From: Escallonia rubra
Taxonomy: Eukaryota > Streptophyta > Magnoliopsida > Escalloniales > Escalloniaceae
DNA: 64,000 bases
Assembly (NCBI GenBank): GCA_033065855.1
Contig: JAVXUO010001560.1
Coordinates: 1-64,000, forward strand
Reading direction: 5' to 3'
Program-made: the position numbers and the translations under genes
In this document: positions 47,201 through 56,981 of the stretch, piece by piece
Layout of the letters: the number at the start of each line of letters is the position of its first letter
Position numbering within the stretch: position 1 is the stretch's first letter
Notes under the pieces: model-generated
What the model was told of the DNA's origin: nothing
What the model saw: the letters and a program-made list of their open reading frames with translations, nothing else
Database searches by the model: none

Positions 47201-48480
47201 AAAAGTACAGGGCTAATTCAACTTACCTCCCAGTATCTGATTTTGTCCATGTACACCGGATTTGCCCATTACATGCTGGTAGGCGCCAATATAGCGTGCT
47301 AGCTTGGTGCCACTTTTATATGTTATTTTTATTTTTTGCAAATTGAACAATTTCAAATTAGCTGTTTATTCCTGAATTTCCTCACTATAATGCCTGTATT
47401 CTTAGTGTTGCTTTACTTCTATTGTTATAAGCATAGTATTTGGAGTAATCTTAGGTTCCTCCGCAGGTAATTATAGCCCAAATGAACGGGATAGATTATC
47501 CATCACAATCTATCCATGTACTTCATGTGGGAAAGATGAGGATGAAGCTTCGTAAAGGAAACACGACTGTGGCTAAGGAATACTATTCCACATCAATGCA
47601 GGTACGCCGTGGTCCCTGCTACAATTTTCTCTGTAACTGTGGATGTTTTCCAATGGAATAGGTTAATTTGGTTGAATTGTAATAAGAATGGTTGTCCCCC
47701 GTCATTGATAGCAGAAACAACTCGATTTTTTCTGCTCACCTTCGCTCTAGAGTGATGACTGCTGAATAAAACTATTTTCATGAAGCACCAAAGTTCTTTT
47801 GTTTCGTCTTGGGGTTTTCATTTTTGTTTTCTGTGTTGGGCCTCCATTATTTAACAACTAATTACGAATGTAATCATGAAGTCTTTCATGTCTTTGCGTA
47901 CCTATCCAAGAATAAAGACAAAATGTGACTTTGTTCGCTCTAAATGCAGCTGTGTGGAGTTAGAGGTGGTGGTAATGCTGCAGCTCAGGCCTCATTTTGG
48001 CAAGTAAAACTGGGTCTTTCCTTTGTATTAGCATTTGAGTCACAAAGAGAGAGAAATGCAGCCATTATGCTTGCACGAAGGTTTGCATACGACTGTAATG
48101 TAAGTCTCAAATCTCTATTTTAATAAGCGACGCATAATTACTATCCATCTAATATTCCTACTTCAATATTTTCTCCAGTTTCATATGTTGAGTCCCCTCT
48201 TTTACTGTAAAAATGATCCTTAACGAATTTGGGACCTAAGTTAACAGTTCTATATTCAAGTCATAGGAGAGCTGTACATTACGGGCATTTCTATTGCACA
48301 TGCTAATCTAGTTTTAAAAACTGAACTCAAACTTTTGAACACCTCAAAGATTGTAGAGGGACTTATTTTGAACGGAGCATATACGTTTTCATTGGTAATT
48401 ATAAAGAATGAAATTTAAAATGCTTGATATGCCAGATTATGCTTGCTGGGCCAGATGACAGAGCTTCTCTAGGCGCTTGA
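26490..48480 (+). CDS. SCAB1: Stomatal closure-related actin-binding protein (SCAB1 ortholog), 12 coding exons
   Basis: Twelve exons joined at GT-AG borders give one open frame of 494 codons plus stop (1485 nt), close to the 496 residues of Arabidopsis SCAB1. Recognisable family words are SADVMFASSRFPNY, SMKEVVARET, KRLSVRDLANKFEKGLAAA, EKHVLLKKLRDALESLRGR, ATKSVYAPEPFDVG and LCGVRGGGNAAAQA. In the known protein the N-terminal part binds F-actin, the middle is coiled coil for dimerisation (here about residues 95-275, rich in Glu, Lys, Leu, Ala) and the C-terminal part is a fused Ig-PH fold (here about 275-494). SCAB1 bundles and stabilises actin filaments in guard cells and is needed for normal stomatal closure. 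Nine exons are full-codon (phase 0); the two borders around exon 8 are phase 1. No stop or frameshift is seen, so the gene looks functional despite introns swollen by transposons. Paralogs exist, so orthology to SCAB1 rather than a relative is likely but unproven. Confidence 0.95.
26896..27024 (+). CDS. SCAB1: SCAB1 exon 2 (residues 95-137)
   Basis: Starts ARLREAASLEKH after GCCAG, ends EEAIAM before GTTAGT; phase 0 both sides. Start of the coiled-coil region. Confidence 0.93.
28255..28347 (+). CDS. SCAB1: SCAB1 exon 3 (residues 138-168)
   Basis: VEALAVQLTQREGEL to NYLKQ, between TTGCAG and GTACAG; phase 0. Coiled coil. Confidence 0.93.
28644..28990 (+). repeat. Local duplications in SCAB1 intron 3
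   Basis: AAGAACAACCATGAACATGC repeats at 28644 and 28685 (period 41). CCGTGTATGTATYGGATCCG repeats at 28872 and 28941 (period 69), each ending in GTCCATGTAACATAGC. The latter belongs to a dispersed GGACAC-rich family also in introns 4 and 7. Confidence 0.75.
29000..30100. other. Rest of SCAB1 intron 3
   Basis: AT-rich non-coding sequence. Short - strand frames (65-75 codons) show no recognisable domain. Confidence 0.4.
30176..30316 (+). CDS. SCAB1: SCAB1 exon 4 (residues 169-215)
   Basis: ASEDAKKLVDEERAFARAEI to RATGKQ, between CTGCAG and GTTTGT; phase 0. Coiled coil. Confidence 0.93.
30317..32180. other. SCAB1 intron 4, left part
   Basis: Probably inserted repeats: a G-run at about 31845-31860, GATAGATAGACAGACA near 31661 and a - strand frame at 30893-31153 of unknown nature. 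No transposon ends identified. Confidence 0.35.
32184..32225 (+). repeat. Compound microsatellite (TG)n(GA)n
   Basis: A TG run of about 8 repeats directly followed by about 13 GA repeats, in SCAB1 intron 4. Confidence 0.95.
32690..33020 (+). repeat. Pair of diverged direct repeats in SCAB1 intron 4
   Basis: TTGCAATGAGGGAAGATG with ACAAGGCTTATATA near 32720 recurs as TTGGCAATGAGTGGAGATG with GCAAGGCTTATATA near 32938. Likely relics of a dispersed repeat; ends unclear. Confidence 0.5.
33190..33535 (+). repeat. Dispersed GGACAC-rich repeat, intron 4 copy
   Basis: From TTTGGCTTTGAGA near 33320 to GTATCCGACCCGGACACTTG and ATGTAACATAG it aligns with 44035-44245 in intron 7. Between lies CAACTAAAACCATGTGC in both. 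Transposon class unknown. Confidence 0.65.
33685..33810 (+). repeat. Dispersed repeat, related to 35630-35770
   Basis: CTAGGGAGCCTGGGCCAAAG, then GGTGTATATCA and CCTTAAAAGTATTTACT are shared in the same order with 35630-35770, where it is preceded by GGGCTCTGATACCGTTTGTT. Confidence 0.55.
33891..34235 (+). repeat. 172-bp tandem duplication in SCAB1 intron 4
   Basis: TCACCAAGCAATTCTCCCTA begins at 33891 and 34063, and the copies run nearly identical through AAAGGTTCTGACCTTTCTTT. They differ by one T in a T-run, so the event is recent. Confidence 0.92.
34327..35082. mobile_element. MITE-like element with CTGTGAAGCAC / GTGCTTCATAG ends
   Basis: The left end CTGTGAAGCAC and right end GTGCTTCATAG are inverted repeats, with further inverted similarity in the CGGGTGCGG-rich subterminal parts. 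Flanks GTAGATAG and CTAGACAG are an imperfect 8-bp duplication, suggesting a hAT-type origin. No transposase. Confidence 0.65.
35630..35770 (+). repeat. Dispersed repeat, second copy
   Basis: Counterpart of 33685-33810 in the same intron and orientation. Confidence 0.5.
35969..36037 (+). CDS. SCAB1: SCAB1 exon 5 (residues 216-238)
   Basis: DLEELMTEVHEARRIRMLHQ to PSK, between TTTTAG and GTACTT; phase 0. Confidence 0.93.
36038..37729. other. SCAB1 intron 5
   Basis: AT-rich, with four TTGGC repeats near 36650-36672. Nothing else recognised. Confidence 0.45.
37730..37813 (+). CDS. SCAB1: SCAB1 exon 6 (residues 239-266)
   Basis: VMDMEHELQALRIQLSEKSK to LLLQKE, between TTATAG and GTTTTA; phase 0. 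Confidence 0.92.
38040..39560 (+). mobile_element. Relic of an LTR related to the 13172-15319 solo LTR
   Basis: CCCAGTAAGGTCGCTCAAAAG near 38450 matches CCCAGTAAGGTCGTTCAAAG near 13661. AGACACTAGAGGAGCCATT (about 38585), CGTTTCAAATCCAC and AGTCGGAAATA-like words near 38700 match 14070-14210 in the same order. It lies in SCAB1 intron 6, + orientation, without clear ends. Confidence 0.65.
40520..40930. repeat. GGTGGT-rich low-complexity block in SCAB1 intron 6
   Basis: Dense GGTGGTGGGG words. The 80-residue His/Pro/Thr frame on the - strand is a composition artefact. Confidence 0.65.
41500..42030 (-). pseudogene. Fragment of an L1-type LINE (zf-RVT region) in SCAB1 intron 6
   Basis: The - strand frame carries a Cys...Glu-Glu-Ser-x-x-His-x-x-x-x-Cys pattern (CLSAEESVNHILQHC) that marks the zinc-binding domain near the end of plant L1 ORF2. 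Only the 3' part of the LINE remains and neighbouring frames are broken. Confidence 0.7.
42879..43059 (+). CDS. SCAB1: SCAB1 exon 7 (residues 267-326 plus one base)
   Basis: LAVSKRIEDNTPTLYELDG to GGKMELIS, after TTTCAG; ends phase 1 before GTACAA. Beginning of the Ig-PH part. Confidence 0.93.
43240..43262 (+). repeat. C-run followed by CT repeat in SCAB1 intron 7
   Basis: About 18 consecutive C then CTTCCTCTCTCTCTAC. Confidence 0.9.
44025..44245 (+). repeat. Dispersed GGACAC-rich repeat, intron 7 copy
   Basis: Counterpart of 33300-33535; ends GGACACTCATACTGAGTCCG then TGTAACATAGC. Confidence 0.65.
44440..44556 (+). CDS. SCAB1: SCAB1 exon 8 (residues 327-365 plus one base)
   Basis: GATKSVYAPEPFDVGQVLQA to TGPIDP, between TGTCAG and GTTTGG; phase 1 in and out. 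Ig-like part. Confidence 0.93.
44701..44759 (+). CDS. SCAB1: SCAB1 exon 9 (residues 366-385)
   Basis: AAGLGNYVEALVQRHDIEFN, between AAACAG and GTATGT; returns the frame to phase 0. Confidence 0.92.
45700..46924 (-). mobile_element. Probable solo LTR or LTR-like insertion in SCAB1 intron 9
   Basis: On the - strand it starts TGTTGGGTTTTGCCTTAA at 46924, holds a TATA-like CTAGTAATATAAATACTAGG near 46013-46033 (nearly palindromic) and ends near 45.7 kb. An imperfect direct repeat of about 80 bp (CCTTCAAC..CTCAACA.TCG) lies on both sides, near 45604 and 46925. No coding region. Confidence 0.45.
47467..47601 (+). CDS. SCAB1: SCAB1 exon 10 (residues 386-430)
   Basis: VIIAQMNGIDYPSQSIHVLH to STSMQ, between CCGCAG and GTACGC; phase 0. 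PH-like part. Confidence 0.93.
47950..48099 (+). CDS. SCAB1: SCAB1 exon 11 (residues 431-480)
   Basis: LCGVRGGGNAAAQASFWQVK to RFAYDCN, between ATGCAG and GTAAGT; phase 0. PH-like part with the conserved RERNAAIMLARRFA helix. Confidence 0.94.
48436..48480 (+). CDS. SCAB1: SCAB1 exon 12 (residues 481-494, stop)
   Basis: IMLAGPDDRASLGA then TGA at 48478-48480, after TGCCAG. LAGPxDR is the family's C-terminal motif, which supports this short last exon. Confidence 0.9.
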   Translation: MMLAGPDDRASLGA

Positions 48481-48780
48481 CTTCTGTTACCTGTTCTCTC
48501 CATGCAAAATGTAATTAAAGCAATCTTTTATGTAATGTATATGTGCAAGCTTGTTAGAGTAGAATATGTCGTTGCTGCGTTTTTGGTTGATATCAATTCC
48601 TGTAACACCCCTACAATTTTTTTCTTTTTCTTTTTTTCCTCTTTTCCAACACCAAGGCATCCTTTTATTTGCCGCTTATCTGATTGTAACAAGTTTCATG
48701 TTTGTAACTGAAGCATTTATCTACAGTCTTATAATCCCAAAAGCATGTGGGTTTGTGATTAATAACTAATGCCTGATTGA
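48481..48780 (+). other. SCAB1: Probable SCAB1 3' UTR
   Basis: T/A-rich sequence after the stop codon with several TGTAAT/TTTTATGTAATG words as used in plant poly(A) regions. End not determinable. Confidence 0.4.
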
Positions 48781-48789
48781 TGGTTGCTT

Positions 48790-49455
48790 TTTAGACGCAT
48801 TGCTGAACTATATCTGTGAAAGTATGTGTTGTTCATTGATACATGGACATTCTATCACAAACTCTCCTGGCCTTTGTGCACCACATGTTCATGAGAGGAG
48901 CTTAAACAGTTATCTGGTTTAGGTAAGCATAGCCCTAAACAATATGAATTCGGCTCGGCTCTGCCCGTGACTGAGGGACTACATTCCACCTGCCAAATAT
49001 GCTTCTTAAAGTGGCTCTCGTTACAGAGTGCATATGCTGCCTACTAGGTTTTCTTTCCCAAGTAGTGGTGACAGTAAGTGTGTGACTTGGCTATGTTGTG
49101 GATACCAAAATTGGACATGATATGCTCTGGTGATGCTTTTGGCTGCTGAATGCATGGCTTATCGCTCACTGTTCAAAAGGGGGGTTGTTAACAAGGTCTA
49201 TTGGTCAGTTTCCATTTGTGGTGGGGGTCGATTGCCTAGTTTGGGTTAGAATCGTGTACACGAGGTGGTCTGCTCTGGTGGGGGAAGATAGTGTTCTTTT
49301 TGGCAATATTTATCTTTGTCAAAGTGGTTTCTTGACATGGAATGTTGTTGGATACTATATTCAAAGGGTAAGGCAAAATTATAAGGAAAAACAACCTTAA
49401 CAAATACGATTACCCACCTATAAATTTACTTTATACGATATGTTACCTGTAAGTT
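48790..49455. other. Spacer between SCAB1 and the LINE
   Basis: No reading frame, RNA gene or repeat that I can support. Confidence 0.4.
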
Positions 49456-49468
49456 TAGTTTGTATGAT
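49456..49468 (+). repeat. LINE target duplication, left
   Basis: TAGTTTGTATGAT; identical to 56969-56981. Confidence 0.93.
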
Positions 49469-49677
49469 TTTTTTTGGTAATAAGAGAATTGCATTGAAAA
49501 GATAAACGGAAACATGAGAGTTTGATCTTATGATCTTACAGATAAGACAGAGAGTTTTGACCTTATGGTCTTACAGATAAAAACAACCGACAAAGTAACA
49601 AAAGGTCGGTAAAAACTACCCACTACAGAATTTCATCAACTATGTAACCCAAATTAGCTACATAAATTGTCAAGTAC

Positions 49678-52600
49678 TCAATCCTGATAGACAGCCATGC
49701 GTGCTTGACAAGCAAAAAGAGTTAAAGATCGTGCTTCTTTCAAGAGCTGTGAGTCCGCCCTGTCAATGTTATAATGATGAAATTCAGTCACAATACGGCA
49801 AAAGTAAAAAATAATAGGAGCCACCGTATCAATGATATCTTCAGATCCCGATATCTGGTTCAAAAGAAAATTAGATGTCGTCAATACACATATATGAAAG
49901 AATTTCTTTTTTAAAGCCCAAGTAGATGCAAGTAATAGTCCATGTGATAAATCAGTATATATGTCTGACGATGCAGTGGAAAAAGCTGCAGATCCACATC
50001 GTGTGTTATTAAGGTAGCAAGATAAGCATATTCCGACCCGCAACCGTTGTGGGTCAAAATGTGTTTGAAAGACCATCTTGAAATGAATAGGTGCTATGCA
50101 AGGACAAGGTGTTGGTCCTGTATGAATAGAAAGGCTTTGCGTAGCTGAACGAGATCTAAGTCCCTAACTTGGTGTGCAATTTGGTTGGGGTAAATTTCTA
50201 GGTGAGTTTGGTAATTTTTTTTGAGTATGTGGAAATGGAGTTGGTAAGATTAAGTATTTGGTGTATTACAGCCATGGGGGAGAAAGGAATTTGTCTAAAT
50301 ACTAGGTTATTTCTGTGTAACCAGATAGACCATATGGTAACAAAAAAGTAAAGGAGTGTGTGCCAGTTCAGAGAATGAGCCGATGTACGGGCAATCCAAG
50401 CGATGAGCCATTCCTCGAAGGTATTACCAACATCCTCCACCCGAATACGAAGTGGTATTCCAAACCAAATTGGTCAAATCGAGGGGCATGTGAGGAAAAT
50501 ATGTTGCGTAGTCTCAGGACGATCGCTGCACAAAGGACAAAGATTAGTCCGAAGTATGTTACGCTTATAAAGATTAGAGGCAAGTGGGAGCCGATCCCAG
50601 AGGATTTGCCAGATAAGGAAATTAATTTTTAGCGGCAAGTTGAGCTTCCATAGATTCATCCAAATGACAGTGTGGTACGGAGGTGGCTGTGAAGGAGGGT
50701 GTGAAAGCCGATTTAAGTCATCCAATCTTCGGCGATATAACATTTGGTAAGCTGATGCTACGGAGAAGTTCCCATCCATGGTGTGTCCCCATACTAATTG
50801 ATCCTTGAAGTCAGAGGTCGCAATATGGATGGCCTGAATGCGATGGCCAGTCTCAGGCAGAAAGAGCCTACTAATCTTATCCTGATCCCAAGCACCATTT
50901 TGAATAAGATCACACACATGTTGACACGGCTGGTAATTTGACGTTTGATTTATTGGGGTCACCCTGGGCATGTTGGGGACCCTATTACGTCCAATCAGGA
51001 TACTTTTTCATGCCCTAGAAGAGTTGCCAGCAGAAGGAGCATTTAGAAAATCATGTCCCACGCAATACTTTCCTCGAAATACTTTAGCAATTAAGGTATC
51101 TGGGTATACCCAGATTCTCCAGGCGACTTTGGCGAGCAAATCATAATTTAACAGCCGCATATTCTTGAAATCCAGCCCCCCGAAGTCTCGGGGTCCACAC
51201 AAGGCATACCAATTTACCCAGTGTACCCCATTGTAATTTTCCTTGCCCGACCACCAGAAGTTTCCCAGTATCGAATCAATTTGGCTACAGACATTATTTG
51301 GGAAGCTGCATACTTGCATGTGGTAAATAAGGAGGGAATTTAAAACATATTTAATGAGGGTTGCTCGTCCAGCTCTATTAAAAAACAACCCCTTCTAGGA
51401 AGCGCAACGATTTCTAATTCTATCCACCAAGTCCACGACGAATTCTTTCTTTTTGGTGATGATATCCAGATTTCCTCCCAGATACTTGCCAAAATCCTGT
51501 GCCAAGGAGAAGCCCAGTTCCCGCCGAATTTTTAAATGCATTGCTAGACTAGTGTTTGGGCTCAAAGATATGGCCGATTTCTTCATATTGATTTGTTGTC
51601 CTGATTCTTCACAGTATCGTTTTAATATATCCTTGATAGAAGATATAGATCGGTCTGTGATCTTGGTGAATATCATGGCATCATCAGCGAAGAAGAGGTG
51701 ATTAATTTCAGGGCTCCGGTGTCCCGCTTTTATACCAGGCACTAGCTTTGAATGTTGAGCATTTTCTAAAGTAGCTGAAAGGGCTTCGGTACAGAGAATA
51801 AAAAGATACGGAGAGATCGGATCCCCTTGTCTGAGTCTGCAATTCGGTTGGAATCGAGGGGAGGCCGATCCGTTAATGAATATTTCATACGAGACTGTAG
51901 AGACGCAGCTCATGATGAGTTTGGTGAGATGAGCCGGAAACAACATCTTTTGTAGGACAGTCTCCAAAAACCGCCAGCTTATTCCGTCATAGGCCTTACT
52001 CATGTCCATTTTAATGGCGCCAAGTCCCACTTTTGCCTTAGATGTCCCTCTGATTTTGTTCGTCAATTCTTGGGCGATAAGGATATTATCGACAATGTGA
52101 CGGTTTGCAACAAAAGCATTTTGGTAAGGAGAGACAAGATCGTTTAGGACACCTTTTAACCGGTTAGCAATGGTTTTTGAAATAATCTTGTAAATGGTGT
52201 TGCAAAGGCTAATCGGGCGGAAGTCGCCAGGAGTCCTCGGGTCCTTGCATTTCGGGATCATCACGATAAAGGCTTTATTCGTTACTTTGAGCGTTTGACC
52301 AGATTGTAAGAAGGACAGGACTGCTGCCGTGATTGGTCTTTCCATAAAATCCCAACATTGCTGGTATACAATAGTAGGGATTCCGTCTGGTCCCGGAGCT
52401 TTGATAGGCTTCATTTGAAAGAATGCTTCTCTAATTTCCTTGGCCGTGAACGATCTCGCAAGAAAATTCTGTTGTGATTCAGATAATTGTCTAGATATAC
52501 CCTCCACCAAAGATTCATTTGGGTTGAAACCCAAGCTTGTGGCTGGAGGCTCAAAAATCTTTTTGAAGTAAGAAAGAAAGCATTGAGCGATATGAGTCTG

Positions 52601-53767
52601 TGACTTATGGATGACGTCATGCTCATCAGTAATGGAAGAGATACGATTCTGGTTTCGCCGAATAAGAATAGAGGTATGAAAAAATTTGTTGTTGCTGTCA
52701 CTAAATTGGAGCCACTTCAGTTTAGCTTTCTGTGCCCAAAACATTTCTTCACACTCCATTAACCAATCTAACTTTCGCCGGGCATGTTGTTCACAACGTT
52801 GGGACTCCACACAAGGAAGGCGAGATTGGTAATGTATGATATGAGCCATATTGTCTTTAATCCGGGTTTCCAAATGACCAGAGCATTCTTTATTCCAAAT
52901 GGCCATATTTCTCATCATCAAGGAACCCCAAGTAGCGATTTTGTATAAGGGGGATCCATGCACTAGATTTTGCCAGGCATTAAAAATGACTACTTTACTC
53001 ATAGGGTGTTTTAACCACATAGCTTCAAACCTTTTTGGCCGATATCCTATAGACAGGAAGGGTTTTGTATCAAGGAGTATTAGGGCGTGGTCAGAAGATT
53101 GGATGCCAAGATTTGTTAAGGTAGCCATGGGGAACAAAGAAATCCAAGCCGGATTCGCAAACCCGCGGTCAATACGCTCATATGTACATGCTTGATTTTT
53201 TCAGTTATTGGACCAAGTAAAAGTGGGACCAACCCACTTGATCGCAATTAATTGGTGCCTTTGAATAAAGTCTACTAACAAATCATGACCAGGGGTGGAT
53301 AGCGAATGTTGGCCAGACTTGTCAGATGGTAATAAAACTTGATTAAAGTCACCGATAAGAAGAAGGGGAAGGTTGTATCTATCTAAAATTGCGGAGATCA
53401 GATCCCAAGTCTCTTTCCTTTTAGCTAAAAGAGGGTGCCCATAAATAAAAGCCGACACCCATGCCTCTCCACCACTGAGCTGGAACGAAACCAGAATACA
53501 ATTCTTGTCTCGGTGTAGAACGGAGCCAGTTAGTTCATCTGTCCATCCGACCCACGGTCCACCTTTTGTACCCAGAACTCCACCAGGTTCAACACCCGTA
53601 TAGGAAGTAAACCCGAGCTTCAAAAAACGCGACCAAACCAAATCCACACTAGAGTTGATTTCTTGAAGAAAGATACACATCGGCTTGTATTGCCGGGTCA
53701 TCTTCAGAGTTGCACGAACTGAAAGGGCATGACCAAGCCCTCTGCAGTTCCAGCTTAGATGTATCAT
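49678..53767 (-). pseudogene. LINE ORF2 (endonuclease, reverse transcriptase, RNase H-like), broken
   Basis: It starts MIHLSWNCRGLG at 53767, the usual opening of the plant L1 endonuclease. The reverse transcriptase part carries KAPGPDGIP (about 52390), RPISLCN and the catalytic FFADDA (51679-51695). The zf-RVT part (CPLCSDRPETTQHIFLTC) is at about 50480-50540. An RNase H-like tail lies at 49678-50076. One frame runs from 53767 to about 50200, interrupted only by stops at 53201, 51395, 51008 and 50474; a frame change separates the tail. About 30 residues seem missing near 50970-51000. Not functional. Confidence 0.9.
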
Positions 53768-53999
53768 TGACGGTGAAGGGGTTGATTAGGTACAACACCC
53801 GAAAACCATCTTGGAGACATCTCAGAACGAGGTGAGAAGGGATTATTATGCATAGATCTGTTTCTTTTCCTTCCTCGGCAAGGTGTAACCGTCAGATCCA
53901 AAAGAAATATATCGATCATTTATCTGTTAATAAGCTCATGAAATTCAGGTTGGACAGGCCAGCCAGACAAGTGCCGGCGGCGTTTGAGCCAAGGAGAAA

Positions 54000-56719
54000 G
54001 GCCCTGTCTATGTGCCCCGGAAGAGTTCACATTCCCACACCAAGGTTTGGCTAAGGTAAGCGGAGTCAACACGATACCAATATTTAGAGTCCCCAGTAAT
54101 TTTTTACTTTTCCTATGAGAATCAAAGTCTTCTATTTCCGAATTGATGTCCGAAAACAATATTTTTTTTCTCATTATAAGCATTCAAAGATAAATTCACT
54201 GGAACTAAAAGATGGCATGCAAGAGCATGTTTAAGAATAGCATTCGAAGAAAAAAGTTGAGTATAAGTAAAACCTGATGGGGTGGTAGATGGTTCAGAAG
54301 AAGAAGAGGCTTTGGCTTTTTTTTCCATTCGGACCATCGTCAGCTAGCCCCTCCGAGATGTGAAGTCGTTTGCCGTTACCCAGATAAGGCAAATTGTCAT
54401 GTAGTTTTTCAGTTTCCATTGAAAGATTCCCCATATTCACAGCAATTGGTAGAGCAGAGATAATAGAGTCATTCATTGCAGTATCATCTTCTGACTCATA
54501 ATCCGGAGCTGAAAATCTTGTACCTTGCATAGGCTTGATATTATCAGTAAGCTTTCCAGATGGAATTCTGCTAGGAGCATGATCCTGCATATTAAAATTA
54601 GATACAAATATTTCCTCTTCTTCCACTGAAGAAGGGAAAATAGCTAGAGTGATATCACGACGAAGTCTTTCCAGATCAACATTGTCAATAGCAGGCACAT
54701 TATGATGAAATTGATTCGTCGCAAAAGCATGAATGGCCCCGGTATATTGCTGAGAAAACGGTAAATGTTGACTAGCCACATGAGCGTCCTTTATCCAATC
54801 TTGCAGAGGCAAAACAGGGTTGACGTTATAGGTTTTTTCCTGGCCAATTTCAGAACCAAAAGGATCTGCTGATGAGGATCCATGTTCAAAAACACTGGGA
54901 AGAGGAGACAGCTCCGTATTGAATATGTGGGATGTACTTGAATTGTTAGAGCTGGTTTTATTTTCTCGGCCCACTACAAGTTGCAAGCCAAAATCAGATA
55001 GGCCAGAAATGATTTTGTTTAAGTTGAAGCAATACTTTGTGAAAGATGGGCCAGGCCCAAAAGCTGTGATCCAAGTGGATTTATCATGGGCCATGTCCAC
55101 TACGTAATTAGAGGATAAATAAGGAGTTGGTAAGCTCATTACTGGGCCAGGGGGGTTAAGGAATTCAGAATGGGGAAGATCTATCACAGATTCCAGCAAG
55201 ATCTGGGAGTCAGGAGATATTGTAGCAAGTGGAATTTCTAGTTATGACGTGGCCTCCAAAGGTAAGTTGCATGCAGCAAGTGGCTGGGCTTCAGATAATG
55301 CCAGATCTTCTTGCAGGATTGCATTTTTCCCAATTAATGATGGTGTCGGCGCATGACATTATTGGATGTTGCCGGTCATACCCGGCGACGACAATTGCAC
55401 CAATGGGTCATTAAAAATGGATTTTCCGGTGAGGTCTCCTCAACCGAAAATTCTTCATCCGAAAATTCTTCATCCGAAAACACCTCCCGACTTTGTTCAT
55501 GTGGTTCTTCTGAAGAAGCTTCATCTGAGTATTCTTCCTCATTTTCATCAGGTATTCCAGGATTGTAAACATCCATTTCATGTTCCTCAATTCCATACGG
55601 AACAATATCTTCCATAATGACATCACATTCTTGCTCAACAGCTCCCTCAAAAATATTTTCCTCCAACCCATCATCCTGCATGTCCATGTTTTCTTCAGAA
55701 GGCTCAGATAAAGAGCCATTTGATACATTGTTTTCCCCTTCCTCGTTAGCCATACCAGAATCCGCATCTGAGTGGAGAGATTCCGTAGCCGTAGCGAAAG
55801 ATTGATCATAGCTAGAAGAAAAAGATGGTGCATGCGAGAAAGCATCATAAAAGTTGTTAAGATGGAGACCTGCATGACTCATTGATATTGAGATACGTGA
55901 AGAACGATTCCGATCCGAGTTTGGCAGAGCACGAAGAGGATGAGTGAACATTGGTTGTCCAGATAGAAAATAGGTAGCATATAAGTTTGGTCCTGGCAAA
56001 GCAGCAGTTCGGCGAGCTAAGAGATCCACCACCTCAGTTAACGAGGCATGACACGAAGTATTTTCATGCCCAATTCTACCACATTTGTGACAAGCTTTGA
56101 AGACCCGTTCATAACTACAACGGAGCATCACCTATCCCGAGCCATCCAACAACGAAATAAAAACCGCAGGGAGTAACGGAAGATCCACAAGAACCCTTAC
56201 CTTAATGCGAAAGTAATCCGTATTAGTTACTCTCTTAGCATACCAATCAATATCAAGGAGAGTTCATGCTGCTTCCCCAATCATCTCCGCCAGAGAATAA
56301 ATATAGCAGTCACTTGGGACATTTTTCACTTGCATCCACAGGTCAGCATTAGGAAACTTAACAGAAGAATAAATAACATGTGGAAACCAAGGTTGTAGAA
56401 TAAGAAGAGCTCCAAAGAAATTCCAAGGTCCATTGTTACAAACCAACCTCGCTTCATTCGCAGTGGTGAAAGTAAAGAGAAAAACTGTGGGAAGTTTCTG
56501 GACACGCACAGGGCCATTCAAAAACCAACAGTTGTTGACCCTGCTTTGAATTTTCTTCTTAGAGAACATTTGGTTATCAATAAACTTACCTATCATAACT
56601 TTCTCTTTGTTGACCCTTTGGTTGTGGACAAGAGTAGGGTTAAGAGGAAGCATAACCGTACGCATGTCCAGGTAATCCTCCGCAACAAGGTTTTCATCAT
56701 AATGGAAGGGGTCGGCCAT
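54000..56719 (-). pseudogene. LINE ORF1 (nucleic-acid-binding protein), broken
   Basis: It starts MADPFHYDEN at 56719. The first part resembles DUF4283 of plant L1 ORF1 (KVMIGKFIDNQMFSKK, then CNNGPWNFFGALLILQPW). Stop codons follow at 56264-56266 (TGA) and 56132-56134 (TAG) in the same frame; the frame then continues with the CCHC knuckle CHKCGRIGHENTSC near 56050-56100 and an acidic region with repeated Glu-Glu-Phe-Ser words near 55440-55480. After 55376 the coding sense moves to another frame (55199-54294). ORF1 protein would coat LINE RNA. Confidence 0.8.
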
Positions 56720-56968
56720 TGTACCAACAAACTGTAGTAAAGGTAGTACGGAGATAAAGTGGTTCAAGAAATGGGATGTAGTTATGAGAGGGACATGTAG
56801 CTTTGAGAAGGACAAAAAGCTTGGAGAAAGTGGGTCGTAAAGGAGGAAGGCAGAAACATCTGAACACCTAAATTAAGAGTCTGAACTCAAGAAGGAAAGG
56901 GTTGGAAGAATAGAGAAGGGAAGGACAGAGAGAGAGAATCAGACACTATCGTGCTTCTCTTTGACCAA

Positions 56969-56981
56969 TAGTTTGTATGAT
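56969..56981 (+). repeat. LINE target duplication, right
   Basis: TAGTTTGTATGAT; identical to 49456-49468. Confidence 0.93.

Larger units (their letters stand above)
49469..56968 (-). mobile_element. Full-length L1-type LINE with 13-bp target duplication
   Basis: The 7.5-kb block is flanked by exact TAGTTTGTATGAT copies (49456-49468 and 56969-56981). A T-run at 49468-49475 is the poly-A tail seen from the + strand. On the - strand come a CT/GA-rich 5' end, ORF1 with a DUF4283-like part and CCHC knuckle, then ORF2 with endonuclease, reverse transcriptase, zf-RVT and RNase H-like parts. This is the order of plant L1 elements. It is inactive because of stop codons in both frames. It lies about 1 kb downstream of the SCAB1 stop, in opposite orientation. 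Confidence 0.93.

Noticed and set aside
54919-55617. + strand frames opposite LINE ORF1
   Set aside because: They are shadows of the - strand ORF1 coding sequence.
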